From: Folioceros fuciformis
Taxonomy: Eukaryota > Anthocerotophyta > Anthocerotopsida > Anthocerotales
Assembly (NCBI GenBank): GCA_049999805.1
Contig: JBNGIO010006328.1
Coordinates: forward strand, 216,264 to 246,479
Reading direction: 5' to 3'
Length of the DNA: 30,216 nucleotides
Shown piece by piece: positions 1 through 10,200 of the stretch. Positions within the stretch are counted from its first letter, which is position 1. Each line of letters opens with the position of its first letter. Under the pieces are notes generated by a model. It did not search any database. It saw only the letters and a program-made list of their open reading frames with translations, and was not told the DNA's origin. The position numbers and the translations under genes are program-made.

Positions 1-44
1 GGAGTGGAGTGTAGTTGTGTTGGATTGTTTGGAGCTGGCTTCGC

Positions 45-1229
45 ATGGCTGTGGTGGAGAGCGTCCCGGTGATGGAGAAACATTTCCGGCTTCCCACGGA
101 GCTGGATGAGTACATGCAGGAGTCGATATACCACATGGTAGGGTTCTGTTCTACGGAGGAGGAGATGAAGAAGAGGGAGACAGAGGCGAAGGAGGAGCAG
201 AGGAAGCTGCAGGCTCAGCTGGCGAGGATGCAGCAGAAGATGCGGGAGCTGGAATTCAAGAGCGGGAAGGCGAAGGAGGAGGCGGCGTTGAATGCGCAAG
301 CTCTGAGGCGGCAGGTAGCGGAGTGCTCGAAGCTGACGGAGCAGTGTTCCCGGCTTAAGGAGGAGTGTTCTAGGCTGGAGAACGAGTGCCAGCTGTTTCA
401 CAATGATAGGGAGGTGTTCATGGAGGCTGCCGATGAAGCGGAGGAACGGGCTGCGGAGGCGTACGAGAGAGCTACCGATGCGGAAGCCAGGGCTAGCGCG
501 CTCTTCGCTGAGACGGAGAGGTTGAAGCGGCAGTTGGCGCTCACCGGCGCTAGGGTGGAGGGAGGGGAGAGCGTCAGCACATTGCGGGCCAGAGTGTCGC
601 AGTTGGAGGCGGATAACGGCCGTTTGCAGAAGGAGCTGAGCGCGGCGAGGTCGGAGGCCCAATTGGAGCTCAGTTCGGCTCATGACCAGATTGCCAAGCT
701 CGGGAAGGATAAGGCGGAATTGATGGCTCTCGTGTCCACTGCCAATGAGCGCTACCGTGAGCTGTTGAGGGAGTTGACTGCGGCGCAGGATGGTAGTTCT
801 GTGTTGCGGGAGGTTGAGCTGCCGGTTAATTTGATAGGGGCTGCGGCTGCCGGTGCTGGAGTGTGCAAGGCTATGGAGCAAGAGAACAGAGCCGCTGCCT
901 CTGACTGCAAGTCGTTGGTGAAGAGTATGAAGAAGGAGCTGTACAAGAGCAAGGCTAAGCTGAGTGTGGCTGAAGAGAAGGTGCAGGCATTGTTAGAAGA
1001 GGTGGAGGAGTTGAAGGCAGCGGTGGCTCTGTCGAATGAAGATTCCAGCAGGACAGCAGAAGAAATGCAGTACATGAGTGCTGAGAACAAGGTCATGAGG
1101 CTGATTCTAAGTGCAAGGGCTGATTCGCTTTCCATCAGTCCAAATACTGGCGTCTCGAACTGTCTGAAGGGCGTTTCAAGGCCTCCAAGTCAAGTTCAGG
1201 GGTGGCACAAATGCATGCAACGGATGTGA
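45..1229 (+). CDS. Coiled-coil protein of unknown function, intronless
   Basis: A 394-residue reading frame starts at the ATG at 45 and ends with TGA at 1227-1229. The frame is open upstream of 45 to the window edge but contains no earlier ATG, so 45 is the first usable start seen; an upstream exon outside the window cannot be excluded. From about residue 35 to 245, and again from about 290 to 350, the protein is almost pure charged helix rich in Glu, Lys, Arg, Ala and Leu, as expected of a long coiled coil. Residues near 95-120 show a Cys-Leu heptad pattern (CSKLTEQCSRLKEECSRLE) followed by a DRE..M...DEAEERA stretch, which from memory recurs in plant coiled-coil proteins of unknown function. 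I see no catalytic motif, membrane segment or signal peptide. The last 45 residues are Ser/Pro-rich and probably disordered. A cytoskeletal, scaffold or nuclear-envelope role would be a guess. Confidence 0.7.
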   Translation: MAVVESVPVMEKHFRLPTELDEYMQESIYHMVGFCSTEEEMKKRETEAKEEQRKLQAQLARMQQKMRELEFKSGKAKEEAALNAQALRRQVAECSKLTEQCSRLKEECSRLENECQLFHNDREVFMEAADEAEERAAEAYERATDAEARASALFAETERLKRQLALTGARVEGGESVSTLRARVSQLEADNGRLQKELSAARSEAQLELSSAHDQIAKLGKDKAELMALVSTANERYRELLRELTAAQDGSSVLREVELPVNLIGAAAAGAGVCKAMEQENRAAASDCKSLVKSMKKELYKSKAKLSVAEEKVQALLEEVEELKAAVALSNEDSSRTAEEMQYMSAENKVMRLILSARADSLSISPNTGVSNCLKGVSRPPSQVQGWHKCMQRM

Positions 1230-1824
1230 GGACCCCTCATTGTTGTGTACAGGCACGGGTGGTCATATTGGAGTTCATTTGTTACGTGAATCTCCATAGC
1301 TTGGATGACCGACCACTCAGGTTCAAGATCTCTAAGGAAGAAAGCGAGCCATGAGCTACAGCGAGAGATGATGGCTGGAATGTTGGCAACTCAGCCCCCG
1401 ATGTTGCTGGCTCTGTGGGCGTGGGAGGAGAGGAGGCATTGACAGACATGGGGTACCCATGTGTGTGTATTATGTGTTGGCGACTCAATGGCGTATGTGC
1501 GTACATACGTAGCTCACTTGTAACATGGCCGCGTCAACTTGTGGACGCGACAATTTCTCTGCTGGCCACAGGAGTCAGAGGCGTGCGGCGCTGCCATTTC
1601 TGATGTACATTGCGCATGTACTGCCACTTGCAACAGATAACACGGATGCATATGACGTGAACTGCCGTGCACCGCAAGGCGGTTCTGGCTGCGCAGTCTT
1701 CCCTTTGTGATCACGACATGTGTAACTTTGTGACTGGAAATTGTTTTGAATCCTCTTGCCAAGAGGAAAGTATACGTTTGCTTTTACAACACGCAGCATG
1801 TTGCTCGCTGTGATTCAACTTCCG
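1230..1824. other. Convergent 3' intergenic region
   Basis: This stretch separates the coiled-coil gene (+) from the GHL10-like gene (-) and should hold both 3' untranslated regions. The short open frames in it overlap one another on both strands and show no family signal. The only local structure I see is a small perfect hairpin, CGTATGT/ACATACG with a 4-base loop, at 1492-1509. Confidence 0.5.
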
Positions 1825-4038
1825 TTACTTTCGAGTGCACCCTATGCTACCTACCTGCTCCGTCGTCCGTGCCGTGCCTCGACCACCGTTTAAGTGCAAC
1901 AAAAATTGGTGCGAGCTGCGCAGAACCGTGACAAAATTAGTGGCAGCCAGATCCTTGATTCCCCAGAGAACCCGTTGGAAAGGCTGGCAACTCTTTTTCT
2001 GCGTAGCAGAAATGCAGCAGAAAGCCGAGGTGTCCATGGGACGGCTTCCTTGATAACCCATTTTGGGCAACAAACTGACCACCATGAGACTGCCTGTTGC
2101 TGCGCTGGGATGTTCGGGATGGACCTGGAAGCTCTTGGCCGCAATCACCTTGTGCAGCTTCTGGTTGAGGACGTGCCCTCTGGAAGCAGGCTGCGAATGA
2201 TGCTTTTGCGAAGCAACCATGTCCGTGCCTCCTCCTTTCCCATGCCCAACCCCAGCAGTAGCCTCCGACATCTTCACCGCCTCCCAATTCTGCATGGCCA
2301 GCGGGCTCTCCCCTAGGCCTCGATCATCCACCAACACCTCCCCACCCCTGCTCCCCTCCTGCTGCTGCTTCCCATGCATTTCAGAGACACTGGGTCTGCC
2401 TCTCTGCATCCTCGCCAAATAGGAATCCTTCCTCCTCTGCCTCTCGTGCAAGCCCCGCCGGAACGTCCTCCGGTTGTTCAGCTTCACCACATCCTTGGCC
2501 CTGGCCCTGGCCCTGGCAGCAACATGTTTCATCCTCCCCGGCTGCTGCTGCTGCTGCCCCCCGCTGGCTATGTGCAAGGAGGGCACATGGTTGTACAGAT
2601 GTAGCTGGTCGTAAGGAAACGCCTCTTCTGGATGGGCAGAGAAATTTGGTGCCCTGAATGGATGCCCAACATGGCTCCGCATCAGCAGCAATGAGGCATC
2701 CGCCAGAATCTTGAGAAAGGGCAGCAGGGAGAGGGAAGATCCCCGCTTCATGTCCACTGCCCTCCTGTCCCTCCCTAGCCCGAACAGGCTCGAGTAGCAG
2801 AAAACGGAGAAATGCCCGAACCTCTGCAACGCCAAGGCCAGCTGCTTCTGGTGCAGCCTGGTGTCCCCAAACTCCAAGCTGGTGCCCATGATGATGGCTG
2901 GCTCCGGTGGGCGGCACCATTCTTGCACATGTCCATCATCCACATAACGCCCACGACCATAGCCATCACCTTCTCGCCATTTCCTCTCCTTCAACTTCTG
3001 CCTCTTTTTCTTCAGCCTGCTGCTGTTCCTGGTGGCAGGAAGCTTGGCCATGTGCTCCTCCCACTCATGCTCCACCCGGATCCTAAACGTGCGAGGGCAC
3101 GCAGTGTAATTCATGGGCACCACAGCATCCAGCAAACGTTCCTTCCACCATCTCTCCACGTCCTGGAACTTGCTCAGCGCCTGCTTCCTCTCGGCTCCAA
3201 CAGCCGCAGTGAGCACCAACTGTGGCCTGAGCGACCTGCTCGTCCTCCGGATCTCTCGCAGCAAGGCAGTGACGCAGTCGCATCGCCACCGATCCCACAC
3301 TTGCGGCCTCTCATCCGGGGATGCCAGCCCGGTCTCTGCCTGGAACAGCTCCAGCGTTCTCCCGTCTCTAGAGTACTGCCCGCCCTTCACCACGGGCTTC
3401 TCGTTGGGGAAGCGGATGTAATCAAGATGCAACCCGTCGATGCTGTATTGCGACACGATCTCCCTGCACACTTCCACGATGTGGCTTCTGGCCTCCGGCA
3501 GGCACGGGTTGAGGCTGACGTAGAAGCCGCAGTTGAGGGGCTGCCGCCTCCCGGCCGCATCGTACCAGCTCCACTCCGGGCGGGACAGGTAGAGGTGCGC
3601 CGGGTTTGTGGGCGGCTCCGTCCCCCGCCACAGAGGCATCACGTTGATCCAGGCGTGCAAGGCCATGCCCTTGGCGTGCGCCTCCCCGATGGCCAGCTGC
3701 AGAGGGTCGAAGCCCGGGTGCTTCCAGCCGTACGCCTCCGACCAGGGCTCCAGCCGCGACGGGTAGTATGTGCTGGCGTTCCCCCGCACCTGGAAGAAGA
3801 CGGTGTTGAAGCCCGCCTGGGCCGACCTCTGCATGATGCGCACGATGTCCTGCTCGCTGTGGAAGTCGTATCTCGTCACCCACACTGCGCGAACCTGGTC
3901 CCCGTACCGGAGATTGGGCAGCCGGCCAGATCGCCGGAAGGCTGGGTCCTCCCACTCGTACGGGCAGAGCAGCGCCCCTGTTCCTGCCATGCTGCTCCTC
4001 ATTCCCTGCCCCTTCTCCTCCTGCTCATCCCCGTGCAT
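1825..4038 (-). CDS. GHL10 (DUF187)-type glycosyl hydrolase-like protein with long C-terminal tail
   Basis: The start is the ATG at 4038-4036; an in-frame TAA at 4119-4117 lies upstream with no ATG between, giving 737 residues. Residues about 49-430 show the glycosyl-hydrolase-like 10 pattern known from bacterial YngK/DUF187 proteins: VRAVWVT (49-55), NTVFFQVRG (78-86), a GMALHAWIN strand (about 124-132), DGLHLDYIRFP (201-211), VVPMNYT (306-312) and FCYSSLFG (413-420). Such proteins fold as TIM barrels and are thought to act on polysaccharides; the substrate here is unknown. A Lys/Arg-rich stretch of about 50 residues interrupts the barrel between MNYT and the IIMGTSL strand (about 325-380). 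After about residue 430 the sequence becomes Gln/Arg/Lys-rich and low in complexity, with no domain I recognise. No intron is needed, but an unseen intron in the tail is possible. No clear signal peptide is visible. The barrel assignment is firm; activity is inferred. Confidence 0.85.
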   Translation of the reverse strand: MHGDEQEEKGQGMRSSMAGTGALLCPYEWEDPAFRRSGRLPNLRYGDQVRAVWVTRYDFHSEQDIVRIMQRSAQAGFNTVFFQVRGNASTYYPSRLEPWSEAYGWKHPGFDPLQLAIGEAHAKGMALHAWINVMPLWRGTEPPTNPAHLYLSRPEWSWYDAAGRRQPLNCGFYVSLNPCLPEARSHIVEVCREIVSQYSIDGLHLDYIRFPNEKPVVKGGQYSRDGRTLELFQAETGLASPDERPQVWDRWRCDCVTALLREIRRTSRSLRPQLVLTAAVGAERKQALSKFQDVERWWKERLLDAVVPMNYTACPRTFRIRVEHEWEEHMAKLPATRNSSRLKKKRQKLKERKWREGDGYGRGRYVDDGHVQEWCRPPEPAIIMGTSLEFGDTRLHQKQLALALQRFGHFSVFCYSSLFGLGRDRRAVDMKRGSSLSLLPFLKILADASLLLMRSHVGHPFRAPNFSAHPEEAFPYDQLHLYNHVPSLHIASGGQQQQQPGRMKHVAARARARAKDVVKLNNRRTFRRGLHERQRRKDSYLARMQRGRPSVSEMHGKQQQEGSRGGEVLVDDRGLGESPLAMQNWEAVKMSEATAGVGHGKGGGTDMVASQKHHSQPASRGHVLNQKLHKVIAAKSFQVHPEHPSAATGSLMVVSLLPKMGYQGSRPMDTSAFCCISATQKKSCQPFQRVLWGIKDLAATNFVTVLRSSHQFLLHLNGGRGTARTTEQVGSIGCTRK

Positions 4039-5760
4039 TGCATCCAACCTTCCTTCCGCCTCTTTCTCCTCCTCCTCCTCCGATCCTGCCCTCACAACAT
4101 GCTCTCCTTGCCTCTTTTATTCCGCCTCCCCCGTCCCTTCTCCACCCCCATCTGCCACGCACAAGAACAAACACCCACCATCCTCGTCGGCTCTCAAGCG
4201 TCACAATACCAAGGTCTGGACTGAAAAATGCTGGCTCCTACATGATAACTGAACACTGAAACAACCTCTCATGTTGCTTCATACATGGTCCATCACACTG
4301 AGTAGAGCACAAAGAAAGATGTAATCCTGCAGACACTCTGAATACTACTGACAGGGTCTCACACCTGCTGAACACTGAAACACGATGTCACATCTCAAGC
4401 AAGGTCCCCCAAACTCACACGATATACTCATAAAAATCTCACATGATCTCCTGAATCCTCACTTTGAGGTCTCACACCTGACGATCCTCGACGACGAAGA
4501 GGAAGAAGGCTCGATATTGAAAGAGGCCAGGCCTGGATAGGAAACAACTCTCAAGCTAAGAATCCCCCACAAAGTGAAAGAATTAACAATCCTGTACGAA
4601 CGAGTGGCGGAGGCACGACCAGGACTTCAGGCTCCAGTGCATTGAAACAAACTGACACCGAAAGAAGCCTCGCTTTACGCTGGTGGGCTACATCGAGCGC
4701 TAGCGGTGAAAGAATCTGCAACTGAATGAAGGTCTCGCGCTTTACGCTGCTGGGCTGCATCGAGCGCCACGACCCAGAGGCGACATAACCGATGGTAGGG
4801 GGCGGGGAAGGCGTGGAAAGAGATTTGCGTGCGGGGAGGAAGAAAGGGAGGGGAATTGCGTGCGGAGGCGAGACACAGTGGTGTCGTTGATATACACGCA
4901 CCAACTGCTGGCTTCCCAGCAACGAGAAAGGGGAAGGGGAAGGGCAGGGTGAGACGTGGGATAGATATGCCACCAAATCCTGAGTTACAGCACACTAATA
5001 GGGCTGCGCATGGGGTGAGATGCGGAGTTGCGGGCTAAGTGGGCGGAGCTGGCGTGCGCACTGGCAAGAACGGGAGCTGGTGCGCTGGGCCAGACGTGCG
5101 TTGGCGGGGCTGCAACAAGTAAGCCCCTCAACCATAGCCGGATGCGGAGTTCCAAGTGAGGGCCCCGCCTATTCTGCCTTCCCCCAAGCTCGACATTCTA
5201 AAACGCCAGGTGTGCCAAGCCAGTCCCAGCCTCGGAATCAGCAAGCCAGTCGTGCGTTTGTTACAGTGCGGGATCTCCCAGTCCCGTTCCGTTCCCGCCT
5301 GCTACTATATTATCTGGCCCGCCAGCCTGGGGGAGAATGGTGGCTCGCACAGCACGGGCTTTGCGTTAGCAGCAAACGCAATGACAGTGAAAATCGGCAG
5401 GGACGAGCCCGAGTGAACTGACTGACAGCAAGAAATGCGCACACCAGACGTCTCAAGATTCCTGTTGTGAACAGTCCACCTGTGTAATGGACGACGGGCG
5501 ACTCCATGACTTTGCAGTGTAAGACAGGGTCGGGCAAGAGATGTAAATTGTGAAAGGCAACGGACGTACATGGGGTGAATGAATCTAGGTCGAGGTTAAT
5601 TTCCACTCTTAAACGTTTATTGGCTCAGTCTAAGAGACGTCTAGACTGGTTGCTCCGTGCCACTCGGTCGCGGAGCTGCACTCGGAGCGGTGACGAGGAA
5701 GATGCAGCTCCGAGTGATCGCCTGAAGAGTTTGTTGCTACGGATCCGAAGATCTGGAGCC
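4039..5760. other. Divergent intergenic region between the GHL10-like gene and a small-protein gene
   Basis: About 1.7 kb without a convincing gene. It must contain the 5' leaders and promoters of the GHL10-like gene (-) and the small basic protein gene (+). Reading frames up to about 140 codons exist on both strands, but they are Pro/Ser- or Arg-rich, overlap each other and show no family pattern. Short near-repeats occur at 4250-4263 and 4369-4382 (CTGAACACTGAAACA type) and around 4359 and 4472 (TCTCACACCTG), together with the 67-bp-spaced repeat listed separately. Confidence 0.5.
4671..4767. repeat. Pair of 30-bp direct repeats, 67 bp apart
   Basis: Positions 4671-4700 and 4738-4767 carry the same 30-base sequence (beginning CGCTTTACGCTG and ending CATCGAGCGC) with two mismatches. 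The flanking bases are partly alike, so this looks like an old tandem duplication of a unit of about 67 bp in the upstream region of the GHL10-like gene. It is not coding on either strand as far as I can see. Confidence 0.75.
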
Positions 5761-6770
5761 ATGGCAGCTCCGGAAAATGTAGGATTAGGTGAGTCTGCTC
5801 TGGACCCGCTCGAGGTGCTTCGTTTCTGGAAAGATCTCATCCGGCTAGCACCTGGTTGCGTGGGAGCTGGAATTTGGAAGATTGGTTTGGCTGTTGATGT
5901 TCCTGAAAATTTGGCGCTTGAGTTCATGAGTTGGATCTTCGGCTGCGGTGTTTATTTGCGTTAGAACGGATTCAGCATACTCTCCAGGAGACTGAGTTTT
6001 GTGTGAAAGGGATGAGCTCTTGGTGCGAAGAATAGGTTTGGTCATTCATTTCGTGTGCTGGTTTCGGTGGTCACTGATGGATGTTTGAAGGTTTTTCTGC
6101 TTGTACGTCGTGTTGGATTTGTTATTCAGGGGAAAAATGTTTTCGAGTGCACCATTGTAGGCAGGATGCCGCTGGAGAATGTTCTCTTAATACCATGATG
6201 GCTGCCAGGTACAGAAGCAACTCCCCCACCCCCACCCGAGCCGGCGAAATTTTGGATCAAATACAGGTGGCCAATTCGGTTCGTTCTTGCGGCCAACGTT
6301 GCCATGGGTGGTGAGTAATTGCTGCGGCCTCGTTGCTTTCAGCGAGTGGCCTTCAAACAGCTAGTTCTAACGTCAATCCTTGTTCATGCTCGAATTGATG
6401 TGATGGTAGTTCCTGCTATGTGGTCACAGCTTATTTCTTATTTGCCCCCGATGGAAAACAACGCGGGAAGCACAGAGTCGAACACCCGAAGAGGTCGTCC
6501 GAGAAGAAGGTAGTTTCTCCAGATAAGACAGCTGCTGTGGTTCAAGAGTCAGGTCTGGAGGAAACGACCACAGAACCGATACCAGCTGTCAAGTTTGTGC
6601 CAAGAGCAAAGCCGCCTGTGACTCCGGAGCAGCAGAGGCAAGTTCTTCAGTACATTCTGGATGAAAAGCGGAAGTTGAAGCCCAAGACGAAGAAGGAGAA
6701 AGCTAAACTGGATGAAGAAAAAGCCCTGCTGAAGCATCTGCTACGGAGTGCGGAATTGCCTGCTATCTGA
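5761..6770 (+). CDS. Small basic conserved-looking protein, two exons
   Basis: Two exons are proposed: 5761-5788 and 6430-6770, joined over a 641-bp intron with GTGAGT donor and CACAG acceptor. The ATG at 5761 sits in a good context (GCCATGG). Exon 1 ends in phase 1 and exon 2 begins with the two bases that complete the codon, giving an uninterrupted 122-residue protein (MAAPENVGLAYFLFAPDGKQ...). The C-terminal 55 residues are a charged amphipathic helix: TPEQQRQVLQYILDEKRKLK, then a Lys/Glu-rich run, then LLKHLLRSAELPAI at the end. A short hydrophobic patch (AYFLFAP) lies near the N-terminus. The pattern reminds me of small uncharacterised plant proteins that end in a DEKRKLKP...EEK.LLK helix, but I cannot name the family. 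No operon or partner evidence. The exon 2 frame is convincing; the tiny first exon is the least certain part. Confidence 0.6.
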
Positions 6771-7201
6771 ATCGATGGCGGAAGCTACCAGCATCAAACA
6801 GGCAGAAGTACCTGCATGGCTTGGACCGTTACTCGAGCATTGAGTGTTTGCAAACGTCACCCAGGAGGGGAAGATGATCGCTTGGTAGGAAGTGAGAACC
6901 GTGTTTCGCAGTGTTCTTTACTCTTAGATTTTGTGAACTTCCTATTGCCACCAGATTGTGTGATCATACCCGTGTATGTTTCTTCGGGGACTGACTCCCT
7001 TGGTCAACTGGGCGAAGCACTCCATATGGGCCGCCTCTGTTGCACCGGGTGGCGTCTTCGTTGTGGAATGGGCTCAAGGCCATTGCGTACTGCAACGGGT
7101 ATTGCGAGCAAGTCTAGAGTCAGTGGCCTCTACTAGCAATTATAGTGTCCTTCCTTACCCGCGTTTTACCCTCACAGGGTTTCTTCCACGAAAAAGCCTA
7201 C
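6771..7201. other. Convergent 3' intergenic region
   Basis: About 430 bases between the stop of the small basic protein gene (+) and the stop of the PPR gene (-). It should hold both 3' untranslated regions. I see no additional gene, RNA or repeat. Confidence 0.5.
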
Positions 7202-10200
7202 TCACGACTCTGAGTCCAATTGCCTCGCATACCCAGCGTTCTCCATTTCGCAAATGAGCTGTTCTAGCCTTGCGTACACAGCTTCCCTGTCGGGATGTTT
7301 TTTGTCCCCGACCAAAAAAGTGTGCACTACGCCGTCAATGTCTGTCCACCAGCTCTGGCCCGGCTCCTTCCAGGCCTTCATTCCAGTTCTCCTGGCCTGC
7401 ATCTCCTCTGCCTGTTCCCACATGTTGACGCGTTTGTAAATGTTTGACATCAACACATACGCGGCAGCATCGTTCGCGTCCAGCTTGACTGCTTCCTGAA
7501 AAGCATGAAGTCCCACCTCCACATTGCTCCACATTCGACAAGCACCCAGTAGGCTGTGCCAGACTGCTGAGTCGGGCCGCATAGGCATTGTGCTGAACAA
7601 ATCCAGTGCCTCGTCCAGTAGGCCTGCACGACCCAGGAGATCCATCATGGTTGTGTAGTGCCCAACTGTGGGACTGCAGCCGTAGTGTTTGGTCATGGCC
7701 TCGAAGTACTGTCTCCCATCCTTCACGAGACCGGCATGACTGCATACTGTTAGCACACTGAGGAAGGTGACGCCCGTTGGCTGTATGCCATCATCTCTCA
7801 TTCTGTGGAACAAGTCAAAGACCGCTTCACTGTCTCCTTGACGGCTGTAGCCTGCAATCAAGGCATTCCAGGCCACTACATCTCGATTGGCCAGTGCCTC
7901 GAACACTTGCTGTGCATGAAACATGCTCCCAGACTTTGCATACATATTTATCAAACTGATCGCTACAAGCACCTCAGACTGTAGCCCCTGTTGTGTGATC
8001 TTTGCATGAAGCTGCTTTCCCAGATGCAAAGCCGCCACGTTTGCACACGCCTGGAGGAGGCACACAAATGTCACAGCATCAGGTGCAACTACGGCTTCGT
8101 TTTGCATAGCTCTGTACAGACGAAATGCTTCGTGTCCCATACCCTGCTGGGCATAACCTCCAATCATGGTGTTCCACATTACCACATCTTTGTGAGGAAG
8201 CTTGTCAAACACGCCCTGAGCATCTTCCAAGTTGCCGCACTTGACATATCCTGCCATCAGAGCGGTCCATGTCACCACATTCTTTTTTCCAAGTCCGTCA
8301 AACACTCTTTGGGCGTCTTCCAAGCTGCCACACTTCGCATACATGTTCACCAGGCTGCCACCTACTTTCACATCAGTCTGAAGGCCTCGTTCTCCAATCT
8401 GTGTATGCAGCTGTTTCCCAGTCTCCAAAGCAGGTGCGCCTACAGTTGCACATGCCTGCAGGAGAGTTACAAATGTTACAGAATCAGGCACAGCAGTGCC
8501 TTCTTCTCGCATTTCATTGTAAACGTGAAGGGCTTTCTCTCCCATGCCCTGCTGAGCGTATCCTGCTATCAAGGTTGTCCACGTCACCACATTCTTGTCA
8601 CTAATTCCGTCAAACACTCTTTGGGCATCTTCTAAGCTGCCACATTTTGCATACATATCCACCAGACAGCTACAAACGAATAGATCAGGCTCAACCCCGC
8701 TGGCGAAGACATCAGCATGCAACTGCTGCCCAGATGTCAAGTCTCTTGCCCTTGCACAAGCTTGCAGGGCCGATGCAAAGATATGGCCATCTGGCTTCAC
8801 ACTTGACCTGCGCATGTGATGATACAGTTTTATGGCCTGGTTATCTTGTCCATGTTTAACATGTGCAGAGATTAGCGAAAACCAAATGAAGACGTCTGGC
8901 TTGGTGACCATACTGAACACGTCCATTGCTTCTTGCAAACTGTCAAGAGTAGCATACATTTGCAACATACAGTTGGACAAGAAGGTGTCCGACTTATACT
9001 GCCCTCTCATAATGAGAGCATGGACACAACGACCCAGAGCCAGATCCTTCTGCTGCCCGCATCTTTTCAACACGGTATGAAATAGGGATCGTGGAATATG
9101 GTGGTGTGCTTGTACCAAAACTCCTAGAGCCTCAACAGCCTCGACAAGGTGCCCCTGCTGACATAGTCTCCTCACCGTATCAGCGGTTACACTGATTTCG
9201 AATCCTGTAGGCCTCCGACAGTCATTATCATGTCGCTCATTCAAGTTGTTAGTACAACCCATCTGCTTATCCTCGGCTACAAGCTGCACATCTTTCTTCA
9301 TTTTCTGAATCAACCATTCCAGCATTGCATATATACCGTCACTCTCAGGATGCTTTGCATCCCCAACCAAAAAGCTGTGCACCACTCCGTCCATGTCTGT
9401 CCACCGGCTCTGGCCTGGCTCCTTCCATGCCCCAATACTTGCTCTCCTCTCCTGCATCTCCTGTGCCTGCTCCCACATCTTGGCACCCCAATATATGTTC
9501 GACATCAACATATAAGCTGCAGAGTCGTTTTTGTCTAGATTCACTGCTTCTTTGAAAGCATGAGTTCCCACCTCTACATTGCTCCACATTTGACAAGCAC
9601 CCAGTAGAGTGTGCCAAACTGCAGCATCAGGAAGCAAAGGCATTGACCTTACCAAAGCTAGAGCCGCGTCCAGTTGGCCTGCACGACCCAAGAGATCCAC
9701 CATGCATGTGTAGTGCTCCACGGTGGGAGAGATGCCATAGTGTCTGCTCATAGCCTCAAAGTACTCTTGCCCCATCTTCACTAGACCTGCATGACTGCAT
9801 ACTGTTAGCAGACCAACGAACGTGACGCCAGTTGGCTGAGTGCCATCCTCTCTCATTCTGTTAAACAAGTCAAAGACGACTTCAGTGTCTACCTGATGGC
9901 TGTAGCCAGCAATAAGTGCATTCCAGGCAACGACACCTCTTTCCGGCAATGCTTCAAAAACCTGCCGGGCGCGGACCATGCTCCCACACTTTGCATACAT
10001 ATTTACCAAACTGACAGCAACAGGCACATCAGCCTGAAGTCCTTGTTCGACAATCTGAGCATGGAGCTGCTTTCCAACATGCAGGGCTACGACATCTGCA
10101 CATGCCTGCAGGAGGCAGACAAATGTCACAGCATTCGGCACAACGATACCTTCTCCCTGCATTCTCCTGTACAGATGAAGGGCTTCCTGCCCCATGCCCT

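Noticed and set aside
2812-4224. Plus-strand frame of 470 codons opposite the GHL10-like gene
   Set aside because: It is Pro/Leu/His/Arg-rich without any family pattern and mirrors the codon bias of the real minus-strand gene, so it is an antisense shadow.
5020-5421. Plus-strand frame of 133 codons upstream of the small basic protein gene
   Set aside because: Arg/Ser/Gln-rich composition, no domain, and competing frames on both strands; probably leader or promoter sequence.
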